From IMG/VR virus record IMGVR_UViG_3300042514_000491, positions 1-21,994 of that record: a stretch of 21,994 nt of DNA. The stretch is one strand, 5' to 3'. The notes beneath the pieces are model-generated. The model did not search any database. It was not told the DNA's origin and was given only the letters and a program-made list of their open reading frames with translations. This document shows positions 7,964-16,003 of the stretch, in pieces; within the stretch, counting starts at the first letter, position 1, and every line of letters begins with the position of its first letter. The position numbers and the translations under genes were made by a program. The DNA is from a virus.

Positions 7964-10398
7964 TAGCCTTTTGTTACGCCGTTTACAATAACTTCATAAT
8001 TTGCCCCATCGTAATGGGTATCCACATTAATACCAATGGTTGAGCCACCAATAATATATTGAATGGTTGGAATCAATTTTTGTCCGTTCTGGAATACAAG
8101 TACATTCGCATTCGTGTTTGATACCTGAGTGATACCTGAGTTAACCGCCAATACAAGTACATTGGTCATTGAGTTAAGGAACGGCGTATAAGATAACTGA
8201 ATATTTACCGTCGCTCCATTTGCTCCAACTAATCCGCTGCCAGATCCTGTCACCGTGCCACCTTGCGGCGGTGCGCCTGCCAAGGTTATCGTATTACTTA
8301 CTTTGCTTAAGTCATTTACATTTGGCTTTTCGTCGTATAAAATAACCGTTCTTGCTGGGCTATTGGATTTGGGATTGTATTCAAGTTCTTGAATGATGAA
8401 ATTACTACTTCCAATCATTCCCTTGCGCCTGAATGACAGTTGCGTTATGTCTTTGTTTTCCCATTTAACAAAGGTTGTATATTGCTTACCAAGTTCAATG
8501 CGTTTATATGTTTGAAGATGAAACGTTTTAAAAACGCCTTGCATCACATTTGTATAATTTGTGACTTCGTCGGAAAAAGAAAGGTTAAAATCTCCGCCGC
8601 TCGGGTCATTGTAATTTACCATGAAAGCCGCTGGAAAATCAAAAGCCGAAGCCGCTGAACTTGCTTCATCGAACAAACGAACATACCCGTCTAAGCCGTT
8701 GCGCCTTCCTGCGTAATAAAGCAAACGAGGTGCCAAGTTATAATTGGGTTCAGCATCTGGCACGGTGTTATAATCGTCACCGAAAACAAGGGGCATCTGC
8801 GCCCCGTATGTTCCACCCGTGGTAATGGCAACGTCGTTTATATGAATCGCTTTTGCAAAGAACTTTGTATATAAAAATTCAATGCCACTCGGGAATCTGT
8901 CCTCTGGGAAATTGTAACCACCTGAATAAATGTTAACGCCGCGCCTTGCCTCCTCTTTGTTTGTTGTATCGTCGTCCGTGGCGTATGCCAGCACCTGACT
9001 TGATTTATAATTATCTAATATCGTCAATTCACTTCCATCAATGTCACGGGTATTCAAATCGTACTTATTCGTGTCCTTAAAAAAACCGTCAAAGGTTGTA
9101 AGGGTAATCGCTCCGCTTGCGTTTGCCCTGTACCTTACCGTATAATTGTCCTTTGGGTATGCATACACTTGTTTGCTTAATACGTCGGTTTCCCATGCAA
9201 GATTGAAAATGGTTGTTAAGTCTGCGATAATATCCTTTACATACCATGAATTAGGTATAATGTATTCCAAGTTCACCGTTTCACCTTGCTCTAATCCTTC
9301 CTTTTGCGCAACCACGGACAAAGAACCATCAATGGTAAGGCTAAAGGTTACGTTCTCGTACCTCAACCGCATTTTAACTAAGTCCCCTGCGACCAAGTCC
9401 CCAAGGAACTCAAGGGCAATGGAATCATTCAATGATGTTTCATTTGTCAAATCATACGTTGAAACGTTGTTTCCATTAACCTCAAAGAAAAGAATGAGTT
9501 CTGCGAATTGGTTTATGTCACCGATTGAAGCCGTTAAGTTAACGTTTAACTCAGCAATCAACTCGTATAAAGCATTAATTGGAACGGTGTAAACGCCGCC
9601 TGAGTAATTGCCACCCGTATCAAAGTTAGGTGACGTTGTTTCGTTTGTGAATGCAATGTCAACCGTGCCGTAATCACCCGCAGAATAAACGAATGATGAA
9701 GGCGAAGGATTGGAAGCTCTCATGTTTACAAAATCCGCAATATAATCAGCATCTAAGTTAAGACCCATGGGAATAATCAAGCGGGAAAAAGGATCTGTTT
9801 TGAAAATACTGTTTAATTGGTATCCTTTATTTTGAAAAGCCTTTTCCAATATTTGCCAAATGAAAATGGCAGGCGTCAACTCATTGTCAACAATGTACGT
9901 TTCGTTTTCCCACGCTTTCCATTTCATCAAGATGAAGCAATGTTCCGACGTCAATGGATTGTAATTCGTTTTAACCGTTGCCGTGGAAACGGTTATATCC
10001 TGCCAACCAAGTGACCTGACTAAGATATTACCCACGTCGGCAAACCAATCTGCGTTGTTTCCAATCAATGCGACCTTGTAATTATTCGCCTTGAATCCGT
10101 GGTTCATCGCATTTAATTCACCTGAATCCAACCGTGCTTTTCCCGTGAGAATTGGAACGCCATTTGCCTCCAGCCGTGCGGGTAATAACTTGTAAGCATT
10201 GTTAACAATGACGTTTGGCGTCTCAATGTTTTCAAATATTTCTATGTTTGTCTTTGTGCCTGGTAATGTTACATTCCTTTTCGAGTGCGCGCCCGATATG
10301 TTACCAAGTTCAATGTTCTCAATGGAATAATCAATGGTTACATTAACATCCTTTTGGTTTAAATCGACTTCTTGATTATTTATAAATAATTTTATCAT
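7963..10398 (-). CDS. Large tail/baseplate structural protein (811 aa)
   Basis: An 811-residue protein next to the tape measure, in the position of a distal tail or baseplate component. The N-terminus, with MIKLFINNQEVDLNQKDVNV and a following KRNVTLPGTKTN, resembles the start of distal-tail-type beta domains. The middle is long, beta-rich and aromatic. Near residue 700 a Gly/Ser hinge (QGGTVTGSGSGLVGANG) separates a C-terminal beta domain of about 100 residues with NANVLVFQNGQKLIP, which could carry host binding or an appendage. No signal peptide or membrane segment. It is coupled by overlapping start and stop codons to both neighbours. I know of no named family, so the role is inferred from position and fold style. 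Confidence 0.7.
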   Translation of the reverse strand: MIKLFINNQEVDLNQKDVNVTIDYSIENIELGNISGAHSKRNVTLPGTKTNIEIFENIETPNVIVNNAYKLLPARLEANGVPILTGKARLDSGELNAMNHGFKANNYKVALIGNNADWFADVGNILVRSLGWQDITVSTATVKTNYNPLTSEHCFILMKWKAWENETYIVDNELTPAIFIWQILEKAFQNKGYQLNSIFKTDPFSRLIIPMGLNLDADYIADFVNMRASNPSPSSFVYSAGDYGTVDIAFTNETTSPNFDTGGNYSGGVYTVPINALYELIAELNVNLTASIGDINQFAELILFFEVNGNNVSTYDLTNETSLNDSIALEFLGDLVAGDLVKMRLRYENVTFSLTIDGSLSVVAQKEGLEQGETVNLEYIIPNSWYVKDIIADLTTIFNLAWETDVLSKQVYAYPKDNYTVRYRANASGAITLTTFDGFFKDTNKYDLNTRDIDGSELTILDNYKSSQVLAYATDDDTTNKEEARRGVNIYSGGYNFPEDRFPSGIEFLYTKFFAKAIHINDVAITTGGTYGAQMPLVFGDDYNTVPDAEPNYNLAPRLLYYAGRRNGLDGYVRLFDEASSAASAFDFPAAFMVNYNDPSGGDFNLSFSDEVTNYTNVMQGVFKTFHLQTYKRIELGKQYTTFVKWENKDITQLSFRRKGMIGSSNFIIQELEYNPKSNSPARTVILYDEKPNVNDLSKVSNTITLAGAPPQGGTVTGSGSGLVGANGATVNIQLSYTPFLNSMTNVLVLAVNSGITQVSNTNANVLVFQNGQKLIPTIQYIIGGSTIGINVDTHYDGANYEVIVNGVTKG

Positions 10399-11597
10399 AG
10401 CTGAGCGACTGGCGTATTTTGGTAAATAATTTCAAATGAAACACCAATATCCGTCGCCCTGTTGTTATCCGTGTTTATTTCCCCGTTGGCAATGGTAACA
10501 TTTACATATTTGCCATTCTCAATAATGTACACCTCAGGACTGTTAAACATTGTGGCAATGTACAACGCATCTTCATGACTTACCGCCACCGTGACCGTCT
10601 TACTTTTGTTTGACCTTTGATTAACTTTAATTACATTTTTATCAAACGTGTTAGCCTTTGGACTTGCGGCAATGTTCCACCGTTGCGCAAGGTTAATCGT
10701 GTCCGCGTTGCTTGTTTGCTTATCAATCATTAAGCCTGTGAACTGGTAACTTTCTGCGCCGCCATGTTTACCAAACCAATGAAGCTCAATGTTATCATTA
10801 CAATTTGGATAAATGTAAATGCGTTGCCTTTCGCTTAGGCGCGTGTATGCACCTGAGTAAACACCAACGGAAACATCGTAATAATCGTATAAATCTGGGT
10901 TCGTTGGAAAATTGCCAGCGTGAAATATGGCAGTGTTCCCAAATATATTTGATACACCAGCGGACAATGAATATAAGTCATTGTTTGCCGTGGAGTTTAA
11001 ATTGTCAACAATGGTAACGGCTGAGCTTCCTGACTTAAAATAAAATTCAAATTGAGCCGCATTTGTCCCACGTCCCAAGTAACTTAAAAATATATTACCT
11101 GAGGAATTGCATTTTATAAAATCATTCCTTTGTGTAAGGAATAAGAAAGGATTCGCCGACGGTTGATAAAAGTCACCTAAATCATATTCCCCATCGACAA
11201 ACAAGGAAGGCAAAACGTATGCCGTGGTGCTACTTTGCGAAGCCGTGGAGGTAACAACAAAGCCCGATGAATTAATTGTTTGATTAAACGCCGTGCAATA
11301 CAATGATGAAATAACGTCGGTATTATTTGTAAGGCTAAACCCGTAAAGATTTCCGAAAAAACTTGTTTTGGCGTTTGTCTTTGGTGCAAGTTGCGTAATC
11401 AAGAACGATTGGACATTTGTGTCAAAAACCGCCGACGTTCCACTTGTTCCCGTTTGGGCTGCTAAGAATGAGCCTTCAAGAGTTCCGTCAAGGTAAACAT
11501 TTACTTGCTGCTGGATAACGCCTGAGGGTTCAATGGAGCGAAAAGCCACGGGGTAAAGGGAACTTGATATGGTATCAGGGTTTATCGTGTAACTCAT
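10395..11597 (-). CDS. Tail/baseplate structural protein (400 aa)
   Basis: A 400-residue beta-rich, Ser/Thr/Asn-rich protein, tightly coupled to the next gene (ATGA overlap with the 811-residue gene) and to the preceding one (ATGA again). Notable segments are QQQVNVYLDGTLEGSF near the N-terminus, DGEYDLGDFYQP in the middle, and a C-terminal domain with KSKTVTVAVSHEDALYIA and VYIIENGKYVNVTIANGE that looks like a compact beta domain of the baseplate-ring type. I do not recognise a family. Position between an HK97-gp10-like protein and the large tail protein suggests a tail-tip or baseplate component. Confidence 0.62.
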   Translation of the reverse strand: MSYTINPDTISSSLYPVAFRSIEPSGVIQQQVNVYLDGTLEGSFLAAQTGTSGTSAVFDTNVQSFLITQLAPKTNAKTSFFGNLYGFSLTNNTDVISSLYCTAFNQTINSSGFVVTSTASQSSTTAYVLPSLFVDGEYDLGDFYQPSANPFLFLTQRNDFIKCNSSGNIFLSYLGRGTNAAQFEFYFKSGSSAVTIVDNLNSTANNDLYSLSAGVSNIFGNTAIFHAGNFPTNPDLYDYYDVSVGVYSGAYTRLSERQRIYIYPNCNDNIELHWFGKHGGAESYQFTGLMIDKQTSNADTINLAQRWNIAASPKANTFDKNVIKVNQRSNKSKTVTVAVSHEDALYIATMFNSPEVYIIENGKYVNVTIANGEINTDNNRATDIGVSFEIIYQNTPVAQL

Positions 11598-12121
11598 CTG
11601 TTAAGTATTGATTTGTAAAATGTTTCAACCGTTGTTTCAATGCTATATGTAATCGCCATGTTTATCAAGTCAGCCATTTCAGCCTCCTTCTTTTCAAGTG
11701 CCTGTTCAATGAAGCCCGTGCGTTTTCCCGTCTTTGAATGCTTTTGACTTTTAATCGTTGGCATTCCTTCTTTCTTATGTTTACTTGCAATGGCGAAGGC
11801 TATTGACTTTGCTTCTTTATCGGAAGCGCCAAACCTTTGTTTTGCGTATTTCATCAGCCCTTTAATGTATTCGCTTTCCTTCCGTCCGCTACCTGGGTAA
11901 TAAGGAATCCGTGCCGCCGTGACCCCTGAGTTGTTTATCGCCATGTAATCAGGAACAAAGCCTTCAATGATAATCTTATCGGTTTCCATGCGAATAACCG
12001 TCTCCATGTTCTTAATCGCTGCCCCTGTCAAGTTGTGCCCTTGTGCTTTCCATTCATTCGCCACGGCGTCAATCGCCATTTGCGCAATGTCATCCGCTAA
12101 CTTTTGTAACTCTTTCTCCAT
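11594..12121 (-). CDS. HK97 gp10-like / neck or tail-completion protein (175 aa)
   Basis: A 175-residue protein with the look of small head-tail joining or tail-completion proteins: a helical N-terminus (KELQKLADDIAQMAIDAV), the phrase AQGHNLTGAAIKNME, which matches the conserved HNLTG-type motif of such proteins, then YYPGSGRKESEYIKGLMKYA and ASDKEAKSIAFAIASKHKKEG, a helical block recalled from gp10-like families. The C-terminus is helical. Its start is preceded on the mRNA by a strong UUCG hairpin plus U-run, so its translation or transcription may be attenuated. Medium confidence; other small structural roles are possible. Confidence 0.58.
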   Translation of the reverse strand: MEKELQKLADDIAQMAIDAVANEWKAQGHNLTGAAIKNMETVIRMETDKIIIEGFVPDYMAINNSGVTAARIPYYPGSGRKESEYIKGLMKYAKQRFGASDKEAKSIAFAIASKHKKEGMPTIKSQKHSKTGKRTGFIEQALEKKEAEMADLINMAITYSIETTVETFYKSILNR

Positions 12122-12125
12122 AATG

Positions 12126-12150
12126 AAAAAGGTAACCCCGAAGGGCTACC
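12126..12150 (-). terminator. Intrinsic terminator or attenuator with C(UUCG)G hairpin
   Basis: On the minus strand, GGTAGCCC-TTCG-GGGTTACC forms an 8-bp stem (one G-U pair) closed by the very stable C(UUCG)G tetraloop and is followed at once by TTTTT. This is the form of a Rho-independent terminator. It sits between the stop of the fibre-like gene and the start of the gp10-like gene, only five or so bases before that start codon. On the plus strand the same hairpin is followed by a run of seven Ts after GTG, so it may work in both directions. Confidence 0.7.
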
Positions 12151-12158
12151 GTGTTTTT

Positions 12159-12548
12159 TTAATCAACGCGCAAGGTGAGCGCTAAGGCATTGAATTTCAC
12201 TTCATCACCAACCGCAATGGTTTTTGACGTGGTTAATAATCCATGAAACAAAAGGTTTCCAGCCGCCGAGGAATCAAAGACGCCCACGTAATCAGCCACC
12301 GCCGAAGGTGATGCACTTGTGGTAATCGTCAACGCCGCCGTGTTGCTTATCGTTGCCGTGCTTCCCGTGGTTGTTGTCCAACCGCCTGCAGCAACCGAGG
12401 CGCGCGTATAAAGAGCCGTGCCACCTGTGCCCGTGTCCGTTGGATTTCCGTTGAATAATTGTACCCATGTCGCCGTAGGCGGCGTCGGGAACGCTCCGCC
12501 GTTAATCCAGTCAAGTATCTCATTTTCCATGTAATTTGAAAAAGCCAT
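12159..12548 (-). CDS. Small tail-fibre-like structural protein (129 aa)
   Basis: A 129-residue protein of a pattern common in phages: an N-terminal NYMENEILDWINGGA helix, PTATWVQLFNGNPTDTGTGG, a Thr/Ala-rich beta part (TISNTAALTITTSA), then VADYVGVFDSSAAGNLLFHG, LTTSKTIAVGDEVKFNA and a final LTLRVD. This ordering of DWL-x-G, ATWVQLF, VGVFD-x-x-x-GNLLFHG-x-L and KTIAVGDEV is what I recall from small tail-associated beta-sandwich proteins annotated as tail fibre or minor tail proteins. It is followed by a strong terminator-like hairpin, suggesting it closes a transcript or is expressed above the genes beyond. Confidence 0.68.
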   Translation of the reverse strand: MAFSNYMENEILDWINGGAFPTPPTATWVQLFNGNPTDTGTGGTALYTRASVAAGGWTTTTGSTATISNTAALTITTSASPSAVADYVGVFDSSAAGNLLFHGLLTTSKTIAVGDEVKFNALALTLRVD

Positions 12549-12559
12549 GATATTTATTT

Positions 12560-12955
12560 TTAGTTAAGGTTAAATTCTGTATTTAATTCCCAATTTCCTA
12601 TTTCCTCATTCCATATATACATATTATCATCGTTAGGATAAGGTACAGGTGATTCCCATAGGCAAGAGAATTCATTTAGTATCCAAGATGCATAAGGTTT
12701 TGGTGGTATAAATGCATCTCTTTGTTCGTCGTAATAGTAACCAATGCCCGCATAGTTTTTTCTAAATGCTTTACTTTGGTTTTCACTTGGTATTCCATTA
12801 AAATAATGAATGCCACCATTAGTGTTGTATGATGTTCTTTTGTAAATTTCACCTGTTTGTTGGCTAATTTCTACTTCTCTATGTTCATCTTCGTCCCTTG
12901 CTACGGTTACAAAGACTACATAATTTTCAGCGTTTAATTTTGCAAAGTGTGCCAT
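12560..12955 (-). CDS. Marine-phage-type tail-associated protein (131 aa)
   Basis: A 131-residue protein matching a type I recognise from marine myoviruses and other aquatic phages: MAHFAKLNAENYVVFVTVA at the start, then GIGYYYDEQRDAFIPPKPYA, SWILNEFSCLWESPVPYP and NEEIGNWEL near the end. Members are virion-associated or predicted tail components with no known enzymatic activity. Its codons are strongly AT-biased compared with the neighbouring 129-residue gene, so it seems to have come from a different source. It lies directly after the glycine-rich protein, a pairing I also recall from marine phages, and the two may form one receptor-binding cassette. Confidence 0.72.
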   Translation of the reverse strand: MAHFAKLNAENYVVFVTVARDEDEHREVEISQQTGEIYKRTSYNTNGGIHYFNGIPSENQSKAFRKNYAGIGYYYDEQRDAFIPPKPYASWILNEFSCLWESPVPYPNDDNMYIWNEEIGNWELNTEFNLN

Positions 12956-12956
12956 A

Positions 12957-14576
12957 TTAACTAAATGTTACGGTTTCAGAAGTTGTTGTTGTTGCCGTTA
13001 TTGTTATTATTTTATATCCACCAGACGTTACCGTTGTTTGAGTAACACCAGAGCTAAATGTTGCGGTTTTTGTGTCTGGTATTTTTATTATTATAATTCC
13101 TGAACCGCCAGATGAACCAGGAGTATTATATCCAGCACCACCTCCTCCTCCAGTATTTACAGTACCATTTATAGATTCTGTAGATCCTCTACCTTTTCCA
13201 CCACCTCCAGAACCTCCAGAACCTCCAGTACCAGAACCAGCACTACCACCACCACCACCAGCATATACTAATAAACTTCCTGAAATATTAGTACTTATTC
13301 CATTCCCTCCATTACCTGGAATGCTACCAGAAGCACTACCACCATTTACACCAGCTCCACCACCAGCTCCACAACTTGCAGCTCCCGTAGGGGCGCCATT
13401 ACCACCATTATTTCCTTGAGAAGGAGACGTAATAGGTGTATTTCCACTACCACCTAAAACTCCAATAAAAGGATTAAAATTAAAGGAACCACCACCGCCA
13501 CCAGAACCACCATTTAAGCCTGCGTTATTAGTGCCACTAAAAGAACCACCACCTCCTCCACCATTTGATGTTATAATGTTAAAATTAGAATTAGAACCAT
13601 TAGATCCTCTTGCACCACCAGAACTAGAACCACTGCCGCCAGCACCAACAATAACTGAATAGTTTTGATTTAAGATTATAAATTGACTACTAAAATTCCT
13701 GTAACCTCCAGCACCTCCACCACCAAAACCACCACCTCCTCCACCACCAGCAACTACAAGGTAATCAACTGATATTTCAGCCGAAGGCGCATTTACCGTC
13801 AAATCTGCCGTTGTTGTCCCAGTGGCTAACAAGGAGGCTTGCGGCAACTTGCTAATCAATGCCGATGCGTTTACATTTGCCGACGTTAACAAGGAGGCTT
13901 GCGCCTTTTGCACAAAGTTAATATCACCCGTCAATGATCCTAAAGCGGATAAATTAGCTTGCGCCTTTTGAACAAAGTTAATGTCAGCCGTCACCGTTGC
14001 CCGTGCTTCCAAACTTGCGGCAAATTTCAACACCGTGGTCAATGATGCGGTCAAGTTGCTCGATGTTACAATGTTTGCAATACACTGAACCAACGCGATA
14101 ACGCCAGGGTCGCAATTCGTGGGAACGACTAAATTAAAACTAAGTTGCACGGTAATCATTCTTTGAAGGCCCGTAAAGGAATCAAAGGTAATCGACGGCG
14201 CTTCGGGAATAAAAAGGTAATTGGGTAAAATGCTTTGCTTAATCTTATTCAGCCTTTGTACAAAGTAATTTGCATACTGTTGAAGATTTGCCCATTTGTC
14301 AATTTGTAACGTCGGGTCTTCATCGCCCTCGTTATCGTATCCAAGTAAATCGTCAAAGAAAATGGTCACTTGATACGTGTCTTGTTTCCTTGTTTGGTCC
14401 GAGCCTGTTATCGTTGGCACGGAAAAGAAAACGCGCGGAAACTCGTTCAATTCTTGAAAGTCCTCAGTGTTTCCCTGTCGAACACGGTCGGAAGCCCAAC
14501 CGAAATTGTAGCTTTTTATCGCCGTTATGTTATCCGCGGTATCTTTGAAAATGTCGCTTATTTCCCTGATGTTCAT
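12957..14576 (-). CDS. Chimeric tail protein: tail-completion-like N-terminus, repeat linker, glycine-rich adhesin domain (539 aa)
   Basis: Residues 1-155 resemble a small tail-terminator or completion domain, with IKSYNFGWASDRVRQGNTED, FPRVFFSVP and TYQVTIFFDDLLG. Residues 175-265 are an Ala/Leu-rich linker built from near-repeats; the block ADINFVQKAQANLSALGSL recurs as GDINFVQKAQASLLTSA. Residues 269-500 are a glycine-rich domain starting DYLVVAGGGGGGGFGGG, with many GG/GSGG runs, like the poly-glycine receptor-binding domains of phage adhesins. The end, GGSGIIIIKIPDTKTA and a GGYKIITITA strand, is the typical closing motif of this domain class. The DNA of the glycine part is AT/GGA-rich, unlike the N-terminus. 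Its ATG overlaps the stop of the -1 frameshift extension (ATGA). Two origins joined in one gene is the likely reading. Confidence 0.8.
   Translation of the reverse strand: MNIREISDIFKDTADNITAIKSYNFGWASDRVRQGNTEDFQELNEFPRVFFSVPTITGSDQTRKQDTYQVTIFFDDLLGYDNEGDEDPTLQIDKWANLQQYANYFVQRLNKIKQSILPNYLFIPEAPSITFDSFTGLQRMITVQLSFNLVVPTNCDPGVIALVQCIANIVTSSNLTASLTTVLKFAASLEARATVTADINFVQKAQANLSALGSLTGDINFVQKAQASLLTSANVNASALISKLPQASLLATGTTTADLTVNAPSAEISVDYLVVAGGGGGGGFGGGGAGGYRNFSSQFIILNQNYSVIVGAGGSGSSSGGARGSNGSNSNFNIITSNGGGGGGSFSGTNNAGLNGGSGGGGGSFNFNPFIGVLGGSGNTPITSPSQGNNGGNGAPTGAASCGAGGGAGVNGGSASGSIPGNGGNGISTNISGSLLVYAGGGGGSAGSGTGGSGGSGGGGKGRGSTESINGTVNTGGGGGAGYNTPGSSGGSGIIIIKIPDTKTATFSSGVTQTTVTSGGYKIITITATTTTSETVTFS
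13828..14000 (-). repeat. Imperfect tandem repeats encoding the linker of the tail protein
   Basis: Direct repeats of roughly 60 bases. AACAAGGAGGCTTGCG occurs twice, near 13829 and 13887, and GCGCCTTTTG-n-ACAAAGTTAAT occurs twice, near 13901 and 13961 (plus-strand reading). They encode the INFVQKAQA-type repeats of the glycine-rich tail protein. Probably made by slippage or unequal crossing-over. Confidence 0.75.
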
Positions 14577-14848
14577 TTTTTACTTTGCTTTTGTATCTCA
14601 TTGTAAAGATTATCCTCAGCCGCTTTGCTCGCAAGGTATTGAAATACCTCGTACAAATTTGCCTTTTCGCTTGATTGTAAGGGCGTCAAGCCTGCCAAGT
14701 TAAACAATCCGCACTCAGCTATTTTCTTAATCGTCAAGTACCAACCGTATTTATCATTCAGTTGTCTTGAAGCTGCGGCATACTTTCCATCGCCTTGCGA
14801 AGCATAGAGGTCTGCAAATCGACTTGATAACTCTCGCTTAACTTCGTC
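14573..14848 (-). CDS. -1 frameshift extension of tail chaperone (91 codons; GT-like part)
   Basis: This open segment is in the -1 frame relative to the 297-residue gene and has no convincing start of its own. Read from the slippery T run it encodes 91 residues: DEVKRELSSRFADLYASQG, then YAAASRQLNDKYGWYLTIKK, then SEKANLYEVFQYLASKAAED and a basic end. It would replace the last 29 residues of the zero-frame product, giving a total of 359. Evidence that it is coding: it fills the only sizeable gap (14577-14757) in this stretch, its composition is that of a normal soluble protein, and its TGA overlaps the next ATG as ATGA, like its neighbours. Lambda gpG/gpGT provides the model. An alternative is one gene broken by a sequencing error in the homopolymer. 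Confidence 0.72.
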   Translation of the reverse strand, partial: DEVKRELSSRFADLYASQGDGKYAAASRQLNDKYGWYLTIKKIAECGLFNLAGLTPLQSSEKANLYEVFQYLASKAAEDNLYNEIQKQSKK

Positions 14849-15651
14849 AAAAAAAAACCAATTTCAAAGCCAACTTGTAAAGGCAATTTTAAAAAGTCAA
14901 TGCAATTACGTTGAAATACCTCGTCACTGTACGCCTCATCTTTTTTCCTGAGCAACACGGCGATGACATGAAGCAAGCCTTGCGCATCATTGTTTTCAAT
15001 CGCCTTGCGCCCCTTGTCAAATTGGGCTGCTTCCGCGAATTCAAGCAACGTGGATTTTGCCATTAGCTTATCAGGAAGATAATACAATGTTTCGTTGAAG
15101 TCATAAATCTGTTTATACTTAAGTTCTTCGGGTACGCTTATCGCATTGAGTATCTTTGAAAACATATAAGTCAAATATTTTAACTCCAGACTTTCCGCAA
15201 CCTTGCCATAACAGGCGTCAAGGGGAATGCCCGTGAAATAATTTACCACCTTTGCCATGTACGGGTATTTTACCTGAGCCTCCCAGACTTCGTCCATGAT
15301 TTCAAGGCACTTGTCCAATGCCTTTTGATTTGCGTTGAATTGGTCAATCAATGCTGGAAGGAAACGACGTACATTGTCTTTGACATTATTTGTCAAAAGG
15401 ATTATTTCCAATTCTTGCACGACGTCCGTCGGCGTTGTTTTCAAGTCAATGCCCAACTTCTTTACATAGGGTTTGATCTTTTCATACGCTGCCTTCATTT
15501 GCTTTTGTGCAATCAATGCGTCAAGTTCAACCTCAGGGTATTGAGGAAGGATAAACTTGTGGAAATAAACGTATTGTTCCAACGTTATATCCGCGGCGGT
15601 CTCAGGATAAAAATACTTTGTATCGGAGTGGCTTAAATGAAATTGTACCAT
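14758..15651 (-). CDS. Probable tail assembly chaperone, zero-frame product (297 aa; G-like part)
   Basis: A 297-residue, mostly helical soluble protein: MVQFHLSHSDTKYFYP, then DITLEQYVYFHKFILPQYP, then LGIDLKTTPTDVVQELEIILL, and VGFEIGFFLTKLSES near the end. There is no signal peptide or membrane segment. Tail chaperones of the lambda G/GT type coat the tape measure during tail assembly, and the clue here is the frameshift site at codons 265-268 leading to an alternative C-terminus. It is longer than lambda gpG (140) and does not directly precede the tape measure, so the functional call is inference from the frameshift. The start overlaps the preceding gene's stop. The alternative is an unrelated structural protein. 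Confidence 0.6.
   Translation of the reverse strand: MVQFHLSHSDTKYFYPETAADITLEQYVYFHKFILPQYPEVELDALIAQKQMKAAYEKIKPYVKKLGIDLKTTPTDVVQELEIILLTNNVKDNVRRFLPALIDQFNANQKALDKCLEIMDEVWEAQVKYPYMAKVVNYFTGIPLDACYGKVAESLELKYLTYMFSKILNAISVPEELKYKQIYDFNETLYYLPDKLMAKSTLLEFAEAAQFDKGRKAIENNDAQGLLHVIAVLLRKKDEAYSDEVFQRNCIDFLKLPLQVGFEIGFFLTKLSESYQVDLQTSMLRKAMESMPQLQDN
14848..14858 (-). promoter_or_regulatory. Slippery T9 run (programmed frameshift or transcriptional slippage site)
   Basis: The minus strand reads GGT TTT TTT TTG ACG in the zero frame, a run of nine Ts (14849-14857). Both T-TTT-TTT and T-TTT-TTG fit the X-XXY-YYZ rule for -1 slipping, and a run of nine is also long enough for RNA polymerase slippage. 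A slip leads straight into the 91-codon extension. Confidence 0.68.
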
Positions 15652-15950
15652 TATTTTCGCTTGCTTTTTCTTGTTGGTTCTGGAATGTTATCTGCGATGC
15701 TTGCGCTCGGCTCAATGTTCTTTTGATTTTCATTAACCTTTGGGGTTAATACTTTTTCATGGCTCACCAATGGCAATGATTCAGGTCTTTTTAATTCCCT
15801 GTACATTCCTGTGCCCGTCAACCGTACCGCCTTTTCCAAGTGAGAACGAAGCAAAAGAAGTTGTTTCCTTCGCATGGGGTATTCCTCAATTTCAAGTGTT
15901 ATCACCTTAATCAAGTCAATGATATAGTGAGCCTTTTCGTTGTTTGTCAT
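15651..15950 (-). CDS. Unknown small protein (99 aa)
   Basis: A 99-residue protein I do not recognise. The first 60 residues are helical (KAHYIIDLIKVITLEIEEYP, RRKQLLLLRSHLEKAVRLTG); the rest is a polar, Pro/Ser/Lys-rich, probably disordered tail ending EPTRKSKRK. The start codon overlaps the stop of the 18-codon remnant (ATGA), and its stop overlaps the ATG of the chaperone-like gene. Position between the terminase block and the tail genes gives no clear role. Confidence 0.6.
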   Translation of the reverse strand: MTNNEKAHYIIDLIKVITLEIEEYPMRRKQLLLLRSHLEKAVRLTGTGMYRELKRPESLPLVSHEKVLTPKVNENQKNIEPSASIADNIPEPTRKSKRK

Positions 15951-16003
15951 TTCGTTATGATATTTTTTAAATGCAATTCCCTTGCTTTGTCCTTTGGTGT
16001 CAT
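15947..16003 (-). pseudogene. Truncated fourth copy of the MTPKEKAEEL small-protein family (18 aa)
   Basis: From an ATG at 16003 the frame reads MTPKDKARELHLKNIITK and stops. Its first ten residues match the start of the three upstream paralogues, and its ATG and stop codon both overlap neighbouring codons as ATGA, keeping the coupling of the series. It lacks the rest of the family's sequence, including the AVDEI-like and WKEVKKEI-like blocks. It is best explained as a decayed copy kept as a translational bridge, although a functional mini-peptide cannot be excluded. Confidence 0.65.

Noticed and set aside
13072-13419. Proline-rich plus-strand frame (PPPPP)
   Set aside because: It is the mirror of the GGA/GGT codons of the glycine-rich domain and has no start context or neighbours on that strand.
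14755-14757. ATG at 14757 as an independent start for the region 14573-14757
   Set aside because: It is in a different frame and stops after seven codons, so it cannot produce the 91-codon extension.
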